The notes below the pieces were generated by a model that saw nothing but the letters and a program-made list of their open reading frames with translations, made no database searches and was not told the DNA's origin. A stretch of 64,000 nucleotides of DNA from NCBI RefSeq assembly GCF_003340495.1, contig NZ_QASA01000001.1:4898001-4962000 (forward strand), read 5' to 3'. Positions 38,783-47,579 of the stretch are shown here, one piece after another; position 1 is the first letter of the stretch, and each line of letters starts with the position of its first letter. A program made the translations under genes and the position numbers. Source of the stretch: Adhaeribacter pallidiroseus. Lineage in GTDB: Bacteria; Bacteroidota; Bacteroidia; Cytophagales; Hymenobacteraceae.

Positions 38783-39034
38783 ATGGAAAACAAACATTTG
38801 TTTATTATAACTACTACCACTAACAAAACGGTAGATTTAACCAAAGCCAAAGAACTGCGCAGTAATAATTTATTTCCGTTTGGCCGGCACAACTACGCCA
38901 TTTACCGCACCCCCGATTACGTGTTTGTAAAAGGTACCAATTCGGGCCGCGAAACGCACATGCTCGATACCTACGAGATTATTGACGAAGCTACCGCCAT
39001 AAGCTATCAGCATCCTTATTTCCGGGAAGAGTAA
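38783..39034 (+). CDS. Small protein of unknown function
   Basis: An 83-residue soluble protein (MENKHLFIITTTTNKTVDLT at the start). It has three or four short beta-like strands, with YAIYRTPDYVFVKG in the middle and a tail EATAISYQHPYFREE. It has no signal or membrane segment. It follows the M16 terminator by about 40 bases and is followed by another terminator, so it is a single-gene unit. No family is recognised, but the defined start, composition and flanking terminators favour a real gene. Confidence 0.55.
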   Translation: MENKHLFIITTTTNKTVDLTKAKELRSNNLFPFGRHNYAIYRTPDYVFVKGTNSGRETHMLDTYEIIDEATAISYQHPYFREE

Positions 39035-39157
39035 TCCGGTACAAGATTCATTAGTGAAAAAAATATACTTGACGGTTGTTAAACTTCGTACCGGCTAATT
39101 GCCTAACAGTAAGTATTGGGGGCTGTCGTCTATGGAAAGTGGACTAAAAAAACATAA

Positions 39158-39191
39158 AAAAGGGTAAACTGCCTGTGCTGTTTACCCTTTT
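39158..39191. terminator. Bidirectional terminator
   Basis: AAAAGGGTAAAC (39158-39169) and GTTTACCCTTTT (39180-39191) form a perfect 12-bp stem with a 10-nt loop. It lies between two convergent small genes and can serve both. Confidence 0.75.
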
Positions 39192-39215
39192 AAGAGTTGG
39201 TGGTGGGGCTAAAAT

Positions 39216-39416
39216 TTATATCCATCGGGTTTGAAAGTTGTTGGCTACAGGAGTTGGTTTTATTAATTGTTTCTCCGATTCGTAATACGTTTGGTATTCG
39301 TCGTCGGTTAATTCATCCTGGAGGGCCATGTGAAAACGGGATAATTCGGGGTAAGTGGTGTAGCGTTCCTGCCGTTCCGTTGGGTTGTCTACGTCGTAAT
39401 CATAAAAGCTTTTCAT
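39216..39416 (-). CDS. Small acidic protein of unknown function
   Basis: A 66-residue, highly polar protein starting MKSFYDYDVDNPTERQERY and rich in Tyr, Asp and Glu (MALQDELTDDEYQTYYESEK). It has no signal or membrane segment. It ends 25 bases before a bidirectional terminator, which supports real coding. The family is not recognised. Confidence 0.5.
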   Translation of the reverse strand: MKSFYDYDVDNPTERQERYTTYPELSRFHMALQDELTDDEYQTYYESEKQLIKPTPVANNFQTRWI

Positions 39417-39924
39417 ACAGTTATTTAGATTAAATTTTTGTGGGGAAGACTTCTTTACTCCGATGCAGCCGAAAGGTTGTGAACTTTCTCCAAATTTTTA
39501 ATTTTTTAAATTCTTTATTATTAGCTAAGTACCTAACAAATAAATAGTTTGCTTGCATAACAATTGTATTTAACAAGTATAATATAACAGTTGTGGATGC
39601 TATTGAGGAAATGTAAAATCGCTGCAATTCTGTTGTTAGAAAACACCGACCATCCAGTAATCCAATTGAGAGATTTATTGCAACAATACGGCTACCGATA
39701 AAAAAACAAATTTACTGTTATTGCTAGCTTTATTACCTTAAGCATAGCACTAAGTAACTGCCCTATGCCAGGTAATGTGTATAATAATGGCCCGGAACAG
39801 AAGTTTAAGATTACCGCTGCTTTTACATGATGTTATTTAAGATATAATTCCGGTATTTTAAATAAAAAACCGGGTTAGTAACTCCTAAACCGACTTTTGT
39901 TTCTGAAATTAAGTTATCTACTTT
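39417..39924. other. A/T-rich spacer with only doubtful ORFs
   Basis: About 500 bases. A 65-codon minus-strand ORF (39430-39627) has an unlikely composition. A 34-codon plus-strand ORF ending HPVIQLRDLLQQYGYR near 39702 may be a gene fragment. An A/T palindrome lies at 39488. Confidence 0.4.
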
Positions 39925-40854
39925 CTAATTTATTTTCTTTACCGCTTCTCTAAAATATTGTACGCTGGCGGTTACATCGGGGGCGCTGTTTTCCCAGTTG
40001 TATTCGTACTCCGCCGATAAAACACCTTTAAAATTTTGCCGTTTTAACTCGGCTAAAACGCCATCTACATTTGATATGCCCGTGCCCCAGTGTACATCGT
40101 GGGCATTTTTGCTTTTTTCGTTTAAATCTTTAAAGTGCAGTTGAATCACATGTCCTTCCAGCTTTTTTAAACATTCAACCGGGTCCAGGCCCGAACGGAC
40201 CCAATGCCCGATATCGGCGCAGGCGCCTAAGCGATTGCTCTGGCCCTGCATGGCCGCAATCACCACATCGGGGTTCCAATAACGCGAAGGGTTAGGGTGA
40301 TTATGTAGTGCGGCGTTAATCTGGTATTCGTCGCAAAGTTTAGAAACCAAGGGAATAAATTCTGGTTCCGGTTCCATGGTAATATTTTCCAGACCCATCG
40401 CTACCGCAAATTCAAATAATTCCCGCCAGCCGGCTTCGTCTTTCGCGCCGGTAACGCCAAACGATACCATTTTCACGCCTTTGTCCTGCAACATTTTTAA
40501 AATTTGCTGGCGTTTTTCGGCCGGCATGCTGGGTTCCATTTTACCTTCGATGCCGCCGCCAATGGTTTGGCCCGGATACGCTTCGACGTAGCTTAAACCG
40601 CAGCTTTTAATTTTATCAATAGCTTCGGCAAAGGTAAAACGGTTAAAAGTATACGCCTGCGCACCCAATTTCCAACCTAAAGCTACTTCCGGATTCTGGC
40701 TCTGATCGCCATTGGAAGTGGTTGTAGTGGTTGTTGTAGTGGTGGTACCGGAGTTAGTGGTAGTGGTAGATGTAGCCGAACTAGTACTATCGCTGGTTTT
40801 ACACGATACCGCTAAGCAACAAACGGCTAAAGAGATTAAAAGAAAGTTTTTCAT
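39925..40854 (-). CDS. Sugar phosphate isomerase/epimerase-like TIM-barrel lipoprotein
   Basis: A lipoprotein signal (MKNFLLISLAVCCLAVSCKT) is followed by a Ser/Thr tract containing ten consecutive threonines (about residues 33-50) and then a xylose isomerase-like barrel: LGAQAYTFNRFTFAEAIDKI, VEAYPGQTIGG, ITMEPEPEF, HNHPNPSRYW, ACADIGHWVRSG, QLHFKDL and a final LSAEYEYNWE. The conserved Glu, His and Asp residues look like the metal site. The likely role is sugar isomerisation or epimerisation outside the cytoplasm. The start was moved to 40854 because the residues before it (MMPQKAMY) spoil the signal. Confidence 0.85.
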   Translation of the reverse strand: MKNFLLISLAVCCLAVSCKTSDSTSSATSTTTTNSGTTTTTTTTTTSNGDQSQNPEVALGWKLGAQAYTFNRFTFAEAIDKIKSCGLSYVEAYPGQTIGGGIEGKMEPSMPAEKRQQILKMLQDKGVKMVSFGVTGAKDEAGWRELFEFAVAMGLENITMEPEPEFIPLVSKLCDEYQINAALHNHPNPSRYWNPDVVIAAMQGQSNRLGACADIGHWVRSGLDPVECLKKLEGHVIQLHFKDLNEKSKNAHDVHWGTGISNVDGVLAELKRQNFKGVLSAEYEYNWENSAPDVTASVQYFREAVKKIN

Positions 40855-41021
40855 GTACATGGCTTTTTGCGGCATCAATATACAAGAACTCCGGCCAGAA
40901 ATAAAATTACCGAAGCAGTTTCTAAATCGTCCCTCTTCAACCAGCTTTGGTTACACAGCGCAACCAGATTTAAAGACATTGTAGTAAAATTTTACCCACT
41001 TACGTTTGTTTCAGGAAGGTT

Positions 41022-41441
41022 TCATCCGGTTGTAAATACTAAAATGCCCGAAACAATGTAGCAAATAAAAGCGATTACTAATCCGGTAAATGGTATTTTA
41101 AACCAGTATTTTTTTGCTAACCACACATAAAACGCCACTACCGAGATTGTAAAGAGAAAGAAGAAAACATCTGTTTCGAAAATCGCGAAGTAATTTACAG
41201 CCAAATAAAAATTTACGATTCCAATAAAAATTACGCCCATACTATGGCTGGCATTAAACCCGATCCAGGCTTTCCAGATGGTGGTTTGCTTGGTTAACAG
41301 CATAAAAGATGTTTTCATGGCTGCCATTAACGTTTGATTATCTGATGAAAATTTGTTGGTTAAAAATGTATAATACAGATGAATCGCTCCTAAAAGTATT
41401 AAAATACAAGAGCCAATTTCCCATAAGTATTTTGGTGTCAT
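41022..41441 (-). CDS. Four-TM membrane protein of unknown function
   Basis: A 139-residue protein with four predicted TM helices (about residues 5-28, 60-82, 85-106 and 115-138). The motif IGFNASHSMGVIFIG in the second helix resembles a group of small uncharacterised membrane proteins (LIC_13387-like, named from memory and not verified). It is followed on the same strand by nothing within 100 bases, and its neighbours are an isomerase and an oxidoreductase. No function is assigned. Confidence 0.6.
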   Translation of the reverse strand: MTPKYLWEIGSCILILLGAIHLYYTFLTNKFSSDNQTLMAAMKTSFMLLTKQTTIWKAWIGFNASHSMGVIFIGIVNFYLAVNYFAIFETDVFFFLFTISVVAFYVWLAKKYWFKIPFTGLVIAFICYIVSGILVFTTG

Positions 41442-41574
41442 ATGCTGTTATTATTAAAAAACATTGATTTAAGGTGTAATTAATGCCCGAAAAAAGTTTA
41501 TAGGTTTAGCTATACCATTAACTTGGTTCCAGTAATCTGTAAGTCTATGGAAAAGTCAGCAGTTAAAAATACAG

Positions 41575-42903
41575 TTATTTCAAACCAAAAAGCTTTTTAA
41601 CCTTATTAGCTGTTATGGGGGCTGAAGGATGTAATTGATTGTATTGCCGTAATAATTCGGGTTCGTAGCGCTTAAAAAATTCCGGATCGAAGTTGGCTTG
41701 ACGTAGATTTTTTAAAACTTCCTGAATGGGCGTGTTACTTTTAATCCAACGGGCGCATACGTCGTGGCGATACCGGATTCCCATTAAGTTAAATCCTTTT
41801 ACGCGGTTACTAGCTTTATCATAACAAATCCGAATCGATTTTTTACCCTTCGGATGTTCCCAGTAAAGATGCGCCTCGTCAGGTTGCGGTTCCCGATTTA
41901 CTTCGCCGTATACCTGGTATTCAATATCAAAAAACTTAGCGGAGTTAAACCATACGCCCGGTTGATAGGGCGTTTTCTGGCCGCAGAGATTATGCGCTAA
42001 CGCTTCGCCGTGCTGCCGGCCGGCGTACCAAAGCGGCTCCACGGGTTTGCGGCCCGTGGGTGGATTTACATATTGGGCACAATCGCCGATGGCGTACACA
42101 TCGGGCACGTTGGTCTCGAAAAACGCATTTACCAACACCCCTTTATCCAAGGCAATGCCGCTGTTTTTTAAAAAATCAATATTAGGGTGCACGCCTACGG
42201 CTAAACCCACAAACTCTCCGGCAATTTCTTCGCCTTTTTTAGTACGTACGGCACGTACCTGGCCCGCTTCATCGGGCAAAATTTCGGCGAGTTCGGTTTC
42301 CAGGCGCAGATCTACGTGGTGGCTTTGGATGTGGCGGGTGACCATCGCGGATTCTTCGGCGGGTAATACGCTGCTCCAGAAACTTTTTTCGCGCACCAAA
42401 AACGTAACCGGAATGCACCGCGACAGAAACATTTCGGTTAGCTCTATCCCGATTAAGCCGCCACCCACCACAATGGCCCGTTTTACTTTGGGCGTTATCG
42501 CTTCCATGGTTTCTAAATCCTGCCACGAATATAAGCCCTGCACACCCGCTAAGTTCTGGCCCGGCCAGTTAAACGTATTGGATTTAGAACCGGATGCAAT
42601 TACCAAAATATCGTAGCTAATTGTTTCGCCGGACTGTAGTTGTAGTTGTTTTTGCGTGGTATTTACCTGCATTACGTAATCGCGCTTCAGCTCAATCTGA
42701 TTTTCGGGCCAGTACCAATCTTCTACGGGTTTTAACTGATCGGCCCGTAAGTGGCCCATGTACACGTACATCAGGGCGGTGCGCGAAAAAAAATAATCGG
42801 TTTCCGAAGAAATAATTAATAAAGAATGATTACTGAGCCGCCGCACTTGTTGGGCCAGCGTAACGCCGGCAATGCCATTTCCGATGATTACTATTTTCTT
42901 CAT
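41575..42903 (-). CDS. FAD/NAD(P)-dependent oxidoreductase
   Basis: A 442-residue pyridine nucleotide-disulfide-type flavoprotein. The FAD-binding GxGxxG is at residues 8-13 (IIGNGIAGVTLAQQ). The NAD-binding motif is VVGGGLIGIELTEMFL near residues 143-158, and the second FAD motif is VYAIGDCAQY near residue 275. A C-terminal region with HPKGKKSIRICYDKAS-like sequence follows. There is no redox-active CxxC, so it is closer to nitrite-reductase or rubredoxin-reductase-like NADH oxidases than to disulfide reductases. Substrate unknown. Downstream is a thioredoxin-like gene on the same strand. Confidence 0.85.
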   Translation of the reverse strand: MKKIVIIGNGIAGVTLAQQVRRLSNHSLLIISSETDYFFSRTALMYVYMGHLRADQLKPVEDWYWPENQIELKRDYVMQVNTTQKQLQLQSGETISYDILVIASGSKSNTFNWPGQNLAGVQGLYSWQDLETMEAITPKVKRAIVVGGGLIGIELTEMFLSRCIPVTFLVREKSFWSSVLPAEESAMVTRHIQSHHVDLRLETELAEILPDEAGQVRAVRTKKGEEIAGEFVGLAVGVHPNIDFLKNSGIALDKGVLVNAFFETNVPDVYAIGDCAQYVNPPTGRKPVEPLWYAGRQHGEALAHNLCGQKTPYQPGVWFNSAKFFDIEYQVYGEVNREPQPDEAHLYWEHPKGKKSIRICYDKASNRVKGFNLMGIRYRHDVCARWIKSNTPIQEVLKNLRQANFDPEFFKRYEPELLRQYNQLHPSAPITANKVKKLFGLK

Positions 42904-43007
42904 AGACGGTAAAACCGGCTTATTTAGTACAAGTGCATTTTATAAAAAAGTACCATATAATTTCAACGGAAGGTCAATCAAAAATAAAATTTTAAAAAAT
43001 TTACTTT

Positions 43008-43622
43008 TTAATGCCAGTTCCGGAGCAATTGGGCCATTTCGTGCTGCAAAGAATTAGTTCGGTCGCGGGCGTACCACAGCTGCACGTTCTGGATAAACTC
43101 TTTTTTGGTACCAACCGGGTTCGCTTTAAAAGCATAGTACAACTCCTGAGCCGCGGCCGGGCGAGGCCCCCAGGTACCTAGCTCCTGACCCGTGGTAGCA
43201 TCGAAGCAAATTAACTTAGGAATGGAGCGCGTGCCGTTGGTTAAATACTGATCCATTAATTCTAAATTCTCGTCGCGGAGCAGCAATTTTAACTCAATCT
43301 TACCCGCCGATGCCTCCGCAATTTTAGCCAGCACCGGTACATTTTGCGCGGCATCGCCGCACCAGGCTTCGGTTAAAACGAGCCATTGCAAAGGGCGGGT
43401 TAAGTGCGCCAGTGCTTCCTGCACTTCGGGCAGCAGCGTGGTAGTGCGGGCAATCCGGGTCATCCGAACCTGGTTCATTTGGGTATACTCCACCATTTTA
43501 GGATGCTGGTCGGGGCCGGTAGTTTTGTTTTCGGCCAGTAAGCTATTAATTAAGGCTTCGTACTCGGAGTAAGTAAACGTTTGTTGTAGCTGGCTAAGCG
43601 GGTGTTTATAATCGTATTGCAT
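43008..43622 (-). CDS. Thioredoxin-fold protein with a CxxA site
   Basis: A 204-residue cytoplasmic protein with a thioredoxin-like core from about residue 75: LQWLVLTEAWCGDAAQNVPV, then KLLLRDENLELMDQYLTNG and the cis-proline loop TRSIPKLICFD. The active-site position is WCGDA, with only the first cysteine, so it could not form a standard CxxC disulfide. A monothiol or peroxidase-coupled role is possible. It lies upstream of the FAD oxidoreductase by about 100 bases on the same strand. Confidence 0.75.
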   Translation of the reverse strand: MQYDYKHPLSQLQQTFTYSEYEALINSLLAENKTTGPDQHPKMVEYTQMNQVRMTRIARTTTLLPEVQEALAHLTRPLQWLVLTEAWCGDAAQNVPVLAKIAEASAGKIELKLLLRDENLELMDQYLTNGTRSIPKLICFDATTGQELGTWGPRPAAAQELYYAFKANPVGTKKEFIQNVQLWYARDRTNSLQHEMAQLLRNWH

Positions 43623-43697
43623 TTTTAATAAATCGTTTTAAAACTAAACCATAAGTATTTTGCAGGCTTCCGGAATTACGTATTTGCTTACCCGGCT

Positions 43698-44417
43698 TTA
43701 CTTTTTGTTTAAATTCCAGTCGTATTCGTAAAAGCCAAGCTGGTAATTTTCCGGTATTTTGTTGCTGCGGTACGCATTAATAAAATGGAGCACCGTTTGA
43801 TTATTTTTTAAAAAATCGGCTTGGTACCAATCAAAAATTTTAGAAATCAGCACTTGTTGCTTCGGAGTATTAACCCGGATAAAGGTCGGATTGTTCAGAG
43901 CCAGCTGGGTGCGGGTATTTAGTTGCGTATCCATCTGGTCAGGGGTATAAGCAAAGTCAGCGAGCGGCGGGCAACTTAGGGCGGCACAAACCAGTACAAA
44001 ATGCAGGCGGGCGTCGCGGTAAGGTTCCAGTAGTTTTTTCTTTTCTAGGTTATTTAGAGTTAATTTCTCGCCGGCTACCAGGTGTAAGGTTTTATCAAAA
44101 AAGCCGGGCTTATCCATTACGGTTTGCAAGGGGTACCCATTAGTAACCGCCTGTATCACCAGCAGATTATAGGCATTTATATAAAAAGCTTTTTTACTGT
44201 TATCCGAAGCTTCAGCCAAGTCTATACTACCAATTTTGTCGGATAAAGACTGAATACTTTTCGCTTCTTTTTTAACAGCGGCATAATCTACTTTACCAGC
44301 TACTACAAATTTTTTTAAAAAAGCATCGGCTTCGGCGGTAAAAGTGGGCAACGTATTTTGGGCAGAGAGGTTAAAACCGGCAAAAATTAAAAAAACAAAG
44401 AGGGCAACTTTACTCAT
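43698..44417 (-). CDS. DUF547 domain secreted protein
   Basis: A 239-residue protein with a signal peptide (MSKVALFVFLIFAGFNLSAQ) and a DUF547 domain: AFYINAYNLLVIQAVTNGYP, then DKTLHLVAGEKLTLNNLEKK, RLHFVLVCAALSCPPL with a conserved Cys, and a C-terminal FDWYQADFL block. It is periplasmic or secreted. The domain has no agreed function. It precedes the thioredoxin-like gene on the same strand by about 75 bases. Confidence 0.85.
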   Translation of the reverse strand: MSKVALFVFLIFAGFNLSAQNTLPTFTAEADAFLKKFVVAGKVDYAAVKKEAKSIQSLSDKIGSIDLAEASDNSKKAFYINAYNLLVIQAVTNGYPLQTVMDKPGFFDKTLHLVAGEKLTLNNLEKKKLLEPYRDARLHFVLVCAALSCPPLADFAYTPDQMDTQLNTRTQLALNNPTFIRVNTPKQQVLISKIFDWYQADFLKNNQTVLHFINAYRSNKIPENYQLGFYEYDWNLNKK

Positions 44418-44761
44418 GAGCAGTGGAAAACAAAATAATAAGGGAAGCTAAGAAATAAATCAGACATAATAATCAAAAGCCCTCCTACTTAAATTTTGAT
44501 TTTTGCAACAGACCCGATAGATTTGAAGAAGCCGGCAAAATACAGGTCAGATTTACAGGTATAAAACCTCTTTCTGCCTGATATTAGATTAACTTATGGA
44601 GCAAATATTTTATTTTAATCGAAGTAACAGGACAAAATGAAACAGAAGAATGCATTAGAATAAGTAGCTGATTGTTTAAATTTTTAATTAAATAACGAAA
44701 GTCGAACAACGAACAACTCATAACGACCAACTACTTAGAATCAGCTTAAAATTTTAAAATT
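44418..44761. other. Divergent promoter region
   Basis: About 340 bases between the DUF547 gene and the divergent oxidoreductase gene. Word-like repeats GAACAACGAACAACTC lie near 44702, and an A/T palindrome directly precedes the ATG at 44762. No defined promoter could be assigned. Confidence 0.4.
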
Positions 44762-46063
44762 ATGGATCGTCGTCATTTTATTAAAACCTCGGCTGCGGCC
44801 AGTTTAGCTTTTTCGGCTTATACTTTGCCGGCTATTTCGGTGGCGGGTAAAACGCGGCCTTACCGTACGGCCTTAATTGGCGCTGGCTGGTGGGGCACCA
44901 ACATTCTGCGCGAAGCATTAGCGGCCGGCGAAAGCAAATTAGTAGCCATGTGCGACGTCGATCAGAACCAGTTAGAAAAATCGTACACCGAAGTACAAAA
45001 ACTAACCCAGGATAAACCCAAAAGATACAGCGACTTCCGGGAACTGCTAAGCAAAGAAAAACCCGAAATTGTAATTGTAGCCACCCCCGACCACTGGCAC
45101 CCGTTAATTACCATTGCGGCGGTGCAGCAAGGTGCCCACGTATACGTCGAAAAACCGATTAGCCATACCGTTTACGAAGGCCGTGCCATGGTAAAAGCGG
45201 CCCGCGACGCCGACCGGGTGGTGCAGGTGGGTACGCATCGGCGCGTGTCGCCGCACAACGTTTCGGGTATGGATTTTTTAAAATCGGGTAAGGCTGGCAA
45301 AATAGGCATGGTGCGGGCCTTTGTGCATTATGGCGGCGGGCCCGGCGAAGTAAAACCAGATGCCGAAGTACCTAAAGGCTTAGATTGGGATATGTGGTGC
45401 GGGCCCGCTCCGTTGCGGTCGTATAACCCGGCTATTCACCCCCGCGGATTCCGTTCTTTTTTGGATTACGCCAACGGGCAACTCGGCGATTGGGGCATTC
45501 ATTGGTTAGACCAGATTTTGTGGTGGACCGAAGAAAAATTTCCGAGGAAAGTGTTCTCCACGGGTGGCCGGGCTATCCGTAAAGATAACACCGATGCGCC
45601 GGATCACCAGGTAGCCACGTATGAGTTCGAAGATTTTACCGTGAATTGGGAACATCGCTTATTTGCGGCGAATAACGCTGAGAAAGGCGAAAATGTAGGC
45701 TGTTATTTTTACGGTACCGAAGGTACGTTCCACATGGGGTGGCAAAACGGCTGGACCTTCTACCCTACCGATTCTAAAAAAGCACCGATCCACCAGGAAC
45801 CGCAACTTCATAAACCTGACGACCAAAATATTAAAGAATTATGGGCCGATTTTCTGGCTTCCATTAAAGCTAAAAAACGCTCCATTTGTGATATCGAGAT
45901 TGGTCACCGGTCTACGAATATGGCTTTATTGGGTATGCTGTCTATGAAATTAGGCCGAAGTGTGGTATGGGACGGCGAAAAAGAAGTTATCCTGAACGAC
46001 CCGGAAGCTAATAAGCTGCTCAGTCGCGAGTACCGCGGTGAATGGAAATACCCGGTGGTGTAA
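44762..46063 (+). CDS. Gfo/Idh/MocA-family oxidoreductase with Tat-like signal
   Basis: A 433-residue protein. The N-terminus MDRRHFIKTSAAASLAFSAY resembles a twin-arginine export signal. The NAD-binding Rossmann motif is LIGAGWWGTNIL near residue 38, and the conserved EKP motif is in VYVEKPISHTVYEGRAM near residue 130. The C-terminal sheet domain has GQLGDWGIHWLDQILWW. Such proteins oxidise or epimerise sugars, often in glycan breakdown. The sugar isomerase-like lipoprotein 4 kb upstream could work in the same compartment, but this is inference. Confidence 0.88.
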   Translation: MDRRHFIKTSAAASLAFSAYTLPAISVAGKTRPYRTALIGAGWWGTNILREALAAGESKLVAMCDVDQNQLEKSYTEVQKLTQDKPKRYSDFRELLSKEKPEIVIVATPDHWHPLITIAAVQQGAHVYVEKPISHTVYEGRAMVKAARDADRVVQVGTHRRVSPHNVSGMDFLKSGKAGKIGMVRAFVHYGGGPGEVKPDAEVPKGLDWDMWCGPAPLRSYNPAIHPRGFRSFLDYANGQLGDWGIHWLDQILWWTEEKFPRKVFSTGGRAIRKDNTDAPDHQVATYEFEDFTVNWEHRLFAANNAEKGENVGCYFYGTEGTFHMGWQNGWTFYPTDSKKAPIHQEPQLHKPDDQNIKELWADFLASIKAKKRSICDIEIGHRSTNMALLGMLSMKLGRSVVWDGEKEVILNDPEANKLLSREYRGEWKYPVV

Positions 46064-46082
46064 GTTTTAAATTTTTAACGTA

Positions 46083-46120
46083 AAAAAGGCCGTGTTTTAG
46101 GAGAACACGGCCTTTTTGTT
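46083..46120 (+). terminator. Terminator behind the oxidoreductase gene
   Basis: AAAAAGGCCGTGTT (46083-46096) and AACACGGCCTTTTT (46104-46117) form a perfect 14-bp stem with a 7-nt loop. It ends the upstream gene and could also act in the other direction. Confidence 0.8.
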
Positions 46121-46213
46121 GTATCTGCAGATAATTTTAAAAATAAGGAGATGGTACATGTTACACTCTGAGCTACAAAGCCCAGGTAACATGTGTAGAT
46201 AGTAAATTACCGG

Positions 46214-46417
46214 TTAGGGTTTATATTCCAGAATATCGCCGGGTTGGCAATCGAGTTCGCGGCAAATAGCTTCGAGCGTCGAAAACCGGATAGCTTTGGC
46301 CTTGCCTTGCTTCAGGATAGATAAGTTAGACATCGTAATATCTACCCGCTCCGATAACTCGGTTAGCGACATTTTCTTTTTCACTAACTGTAAATCCAGG
46401 TTAATTAATATCGGCAT
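46214..46417 (-). CDS. XRE-family helix-turn-helix regulator
   Basis: A 67-residue Cro/CI-type DNA-binding protein: KKKMSLTELSERVDITMSNL holds the helix-turn-helix, and TLEAICRELDCQPGDILEYK is the usual C-terminal helix block (YozG-like). It starts four bases after the DUF2975 gene, so the two are coupled. This pairing is common in Bacteroidota and Firmicutes, where the regulator probably controls the membrane protein gene. Confidence 0.88.
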   Translation of the reverse strand: MPILINLDLQLVKKKMSLTELSERVDITMSNLSILKQGKAKAIRFSTLEAICRELDCQPGDILEYKP

Positions 46418-46421
46418 GGTA

Positions 46422-47060
46422 TTAAACAGTTAGTTCTTGTTCTTCTTTCATTTGCGCGCCAATCCGGAATATCTCCGCAATAACCAGCACAATTAAGCCG
46501 GCAAACAAAGTTTTTAAATCAATGACTAAGTGCGCCCGTATGCCGGAGCCACTTAGTAAAAAATTTTGCTGCAAAAACCAGTTTACAATAGCATCGTGCG
46601 CAAAGGTAGTAAACGAAGTTACCATAATTAAAATGGCAATAATGCGAAGCCGTTGCGCATTTTCCAGTACAAACGGATTGTTTTGCGCTAAACTCCGGAA
46701 GAGCTGCCGCAGCAAGTAGGTAATGGAGAGCGAAATGGTAAAGGCAACCCACATAACAAGTAGGTTAAACCCAATAATAGACTTACTACTCGGGTGGTTA
46801 AAAGTAAGTTTACCAGAGTCTAATTGAAGAGAAGCATTTGTAAGATTTTCTGCGATGGCTCTTGTGCTTACCTCAACCGGACGACCTTGCGTTAATCTTA
46901 CCTCCAAGGTTTCGGGAGTGGGTTCAGTGGTACCATTCTTAAAGAATTTAAGCGATATGGCAAAAGTTAGATAAATCAAAAATAACAACTGAATATACCA
47001 GGCGGCACTAATGATAAACCGAATGAAAGAAGCGAGCGAGTAATTTCCTAAAGCTTTCAT
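46422..47060 (-). CDS. DUF2975 membrane protein paired with an XRE regulator
   Basis: A membrane protein with four TM helices (about residues 10-35, 90-112, 130-150 and 175-195) and a periplasmic segment. It has NPFVLENAQRLRIIAILIMV, the family's typical conserved region. The chosen start (MKALGNYSLASF, 47060) gives 212 residues; a frame extending to 47141 adds an unlikely A/T-rich leader. Function unknown; the XRE gene follows directly. Confidence 0.8.
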   Translation of the reverse strand: MKALGNYSLASFIRFIISAAWYIQLLFLIYLTFAISLKFFKNGTTEPTPETLEVRLTQGRPVEVSTRAIAENLTNASLQLDSGKLTFNHPSSKSIIGFNLLVMWVAFTISLSITYLLRQLFRSLAQNNPFVLENAQRLRIIAILIMVTSFTTFAHDAIVNWFLQQNFLLSGSGIRAHLVIDLKTLFAGLIVLVIAEIFRIGAQMKEEQELTV

Positions 47061-47265
47061 AGTTTTTGTTTTTATAATTAAATGAACGCTCAAATAAAAA
47101 TAAAATTTATTAAATATCAAAATATTTTTATTGATAATCAATAATTACTTATTGAAATACATTTAAATAAATTCATCAAAATAAATTTAACCCAAAGGAA
47201 CTATAAAATGGAATATATAGTTTAAAAACTATATTTACAACTACTATTCTAACCTAGCAACAACC

Positions 47266-47514
47266 ATGACAAAACAGAAATTAGTAACTGTGCTTACATA
47301 TGCTCTAGGTGTACTAGGGGCTTCTCTGGGGCTTCTTTTTTTAGATTTTCTTCAAACAGCATCTAAAGGGTCGTATGCATTGCCACTTCATTTTTGGGAA
47401 AGATTATTTGGGTTGTTTTTTATTTATATGGCTGGAGCTTACCTAGTGGTTATTCTGGGTAATAAAGACAAAACAGATATTTTTTGGAGAGAACCGATTA
47501 CACCCGAAGAGTAA
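47266..47514 (+). CDS. Small two-TM membrane protein
   Basis: An 82-residue protein with two hydrophobic segments (about residues 8-27 and 45-65) and a polar tail (KDKTDIFWREPITPEE). No family is recognised. It lies divergently from the DUF2975 gene and 65 bases before the DUF3857 gene, so it may share that transcript. Confidence 0.5.
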   Translation: MTKQKLVTVLTYALGVLGASLGLLFLDFLQTASKGSYALPLHFWERLFGLFFIYMAGAYLVVILGNKDKTDIFWREPITPEE

Positions 47515-47579
47515 ACCCTCCCTCTGCAATTAACCCGCTATTCACAAATTAATCATTAAATCAATCCATCCTTTCTTGC

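Noticed and set aside
39430-39627. 65-codon minus-strand ORF
   Set aside because: Unlikely composition and no support from spacing or neighbours.
40712-40800. Possible microsatellite (GTGGTAGT-like run)
   Set aside because: It encodes the Thr/Ser linker of the isomerase-like lipoprotein. It could be unstable, but it is explained as coding sequence.
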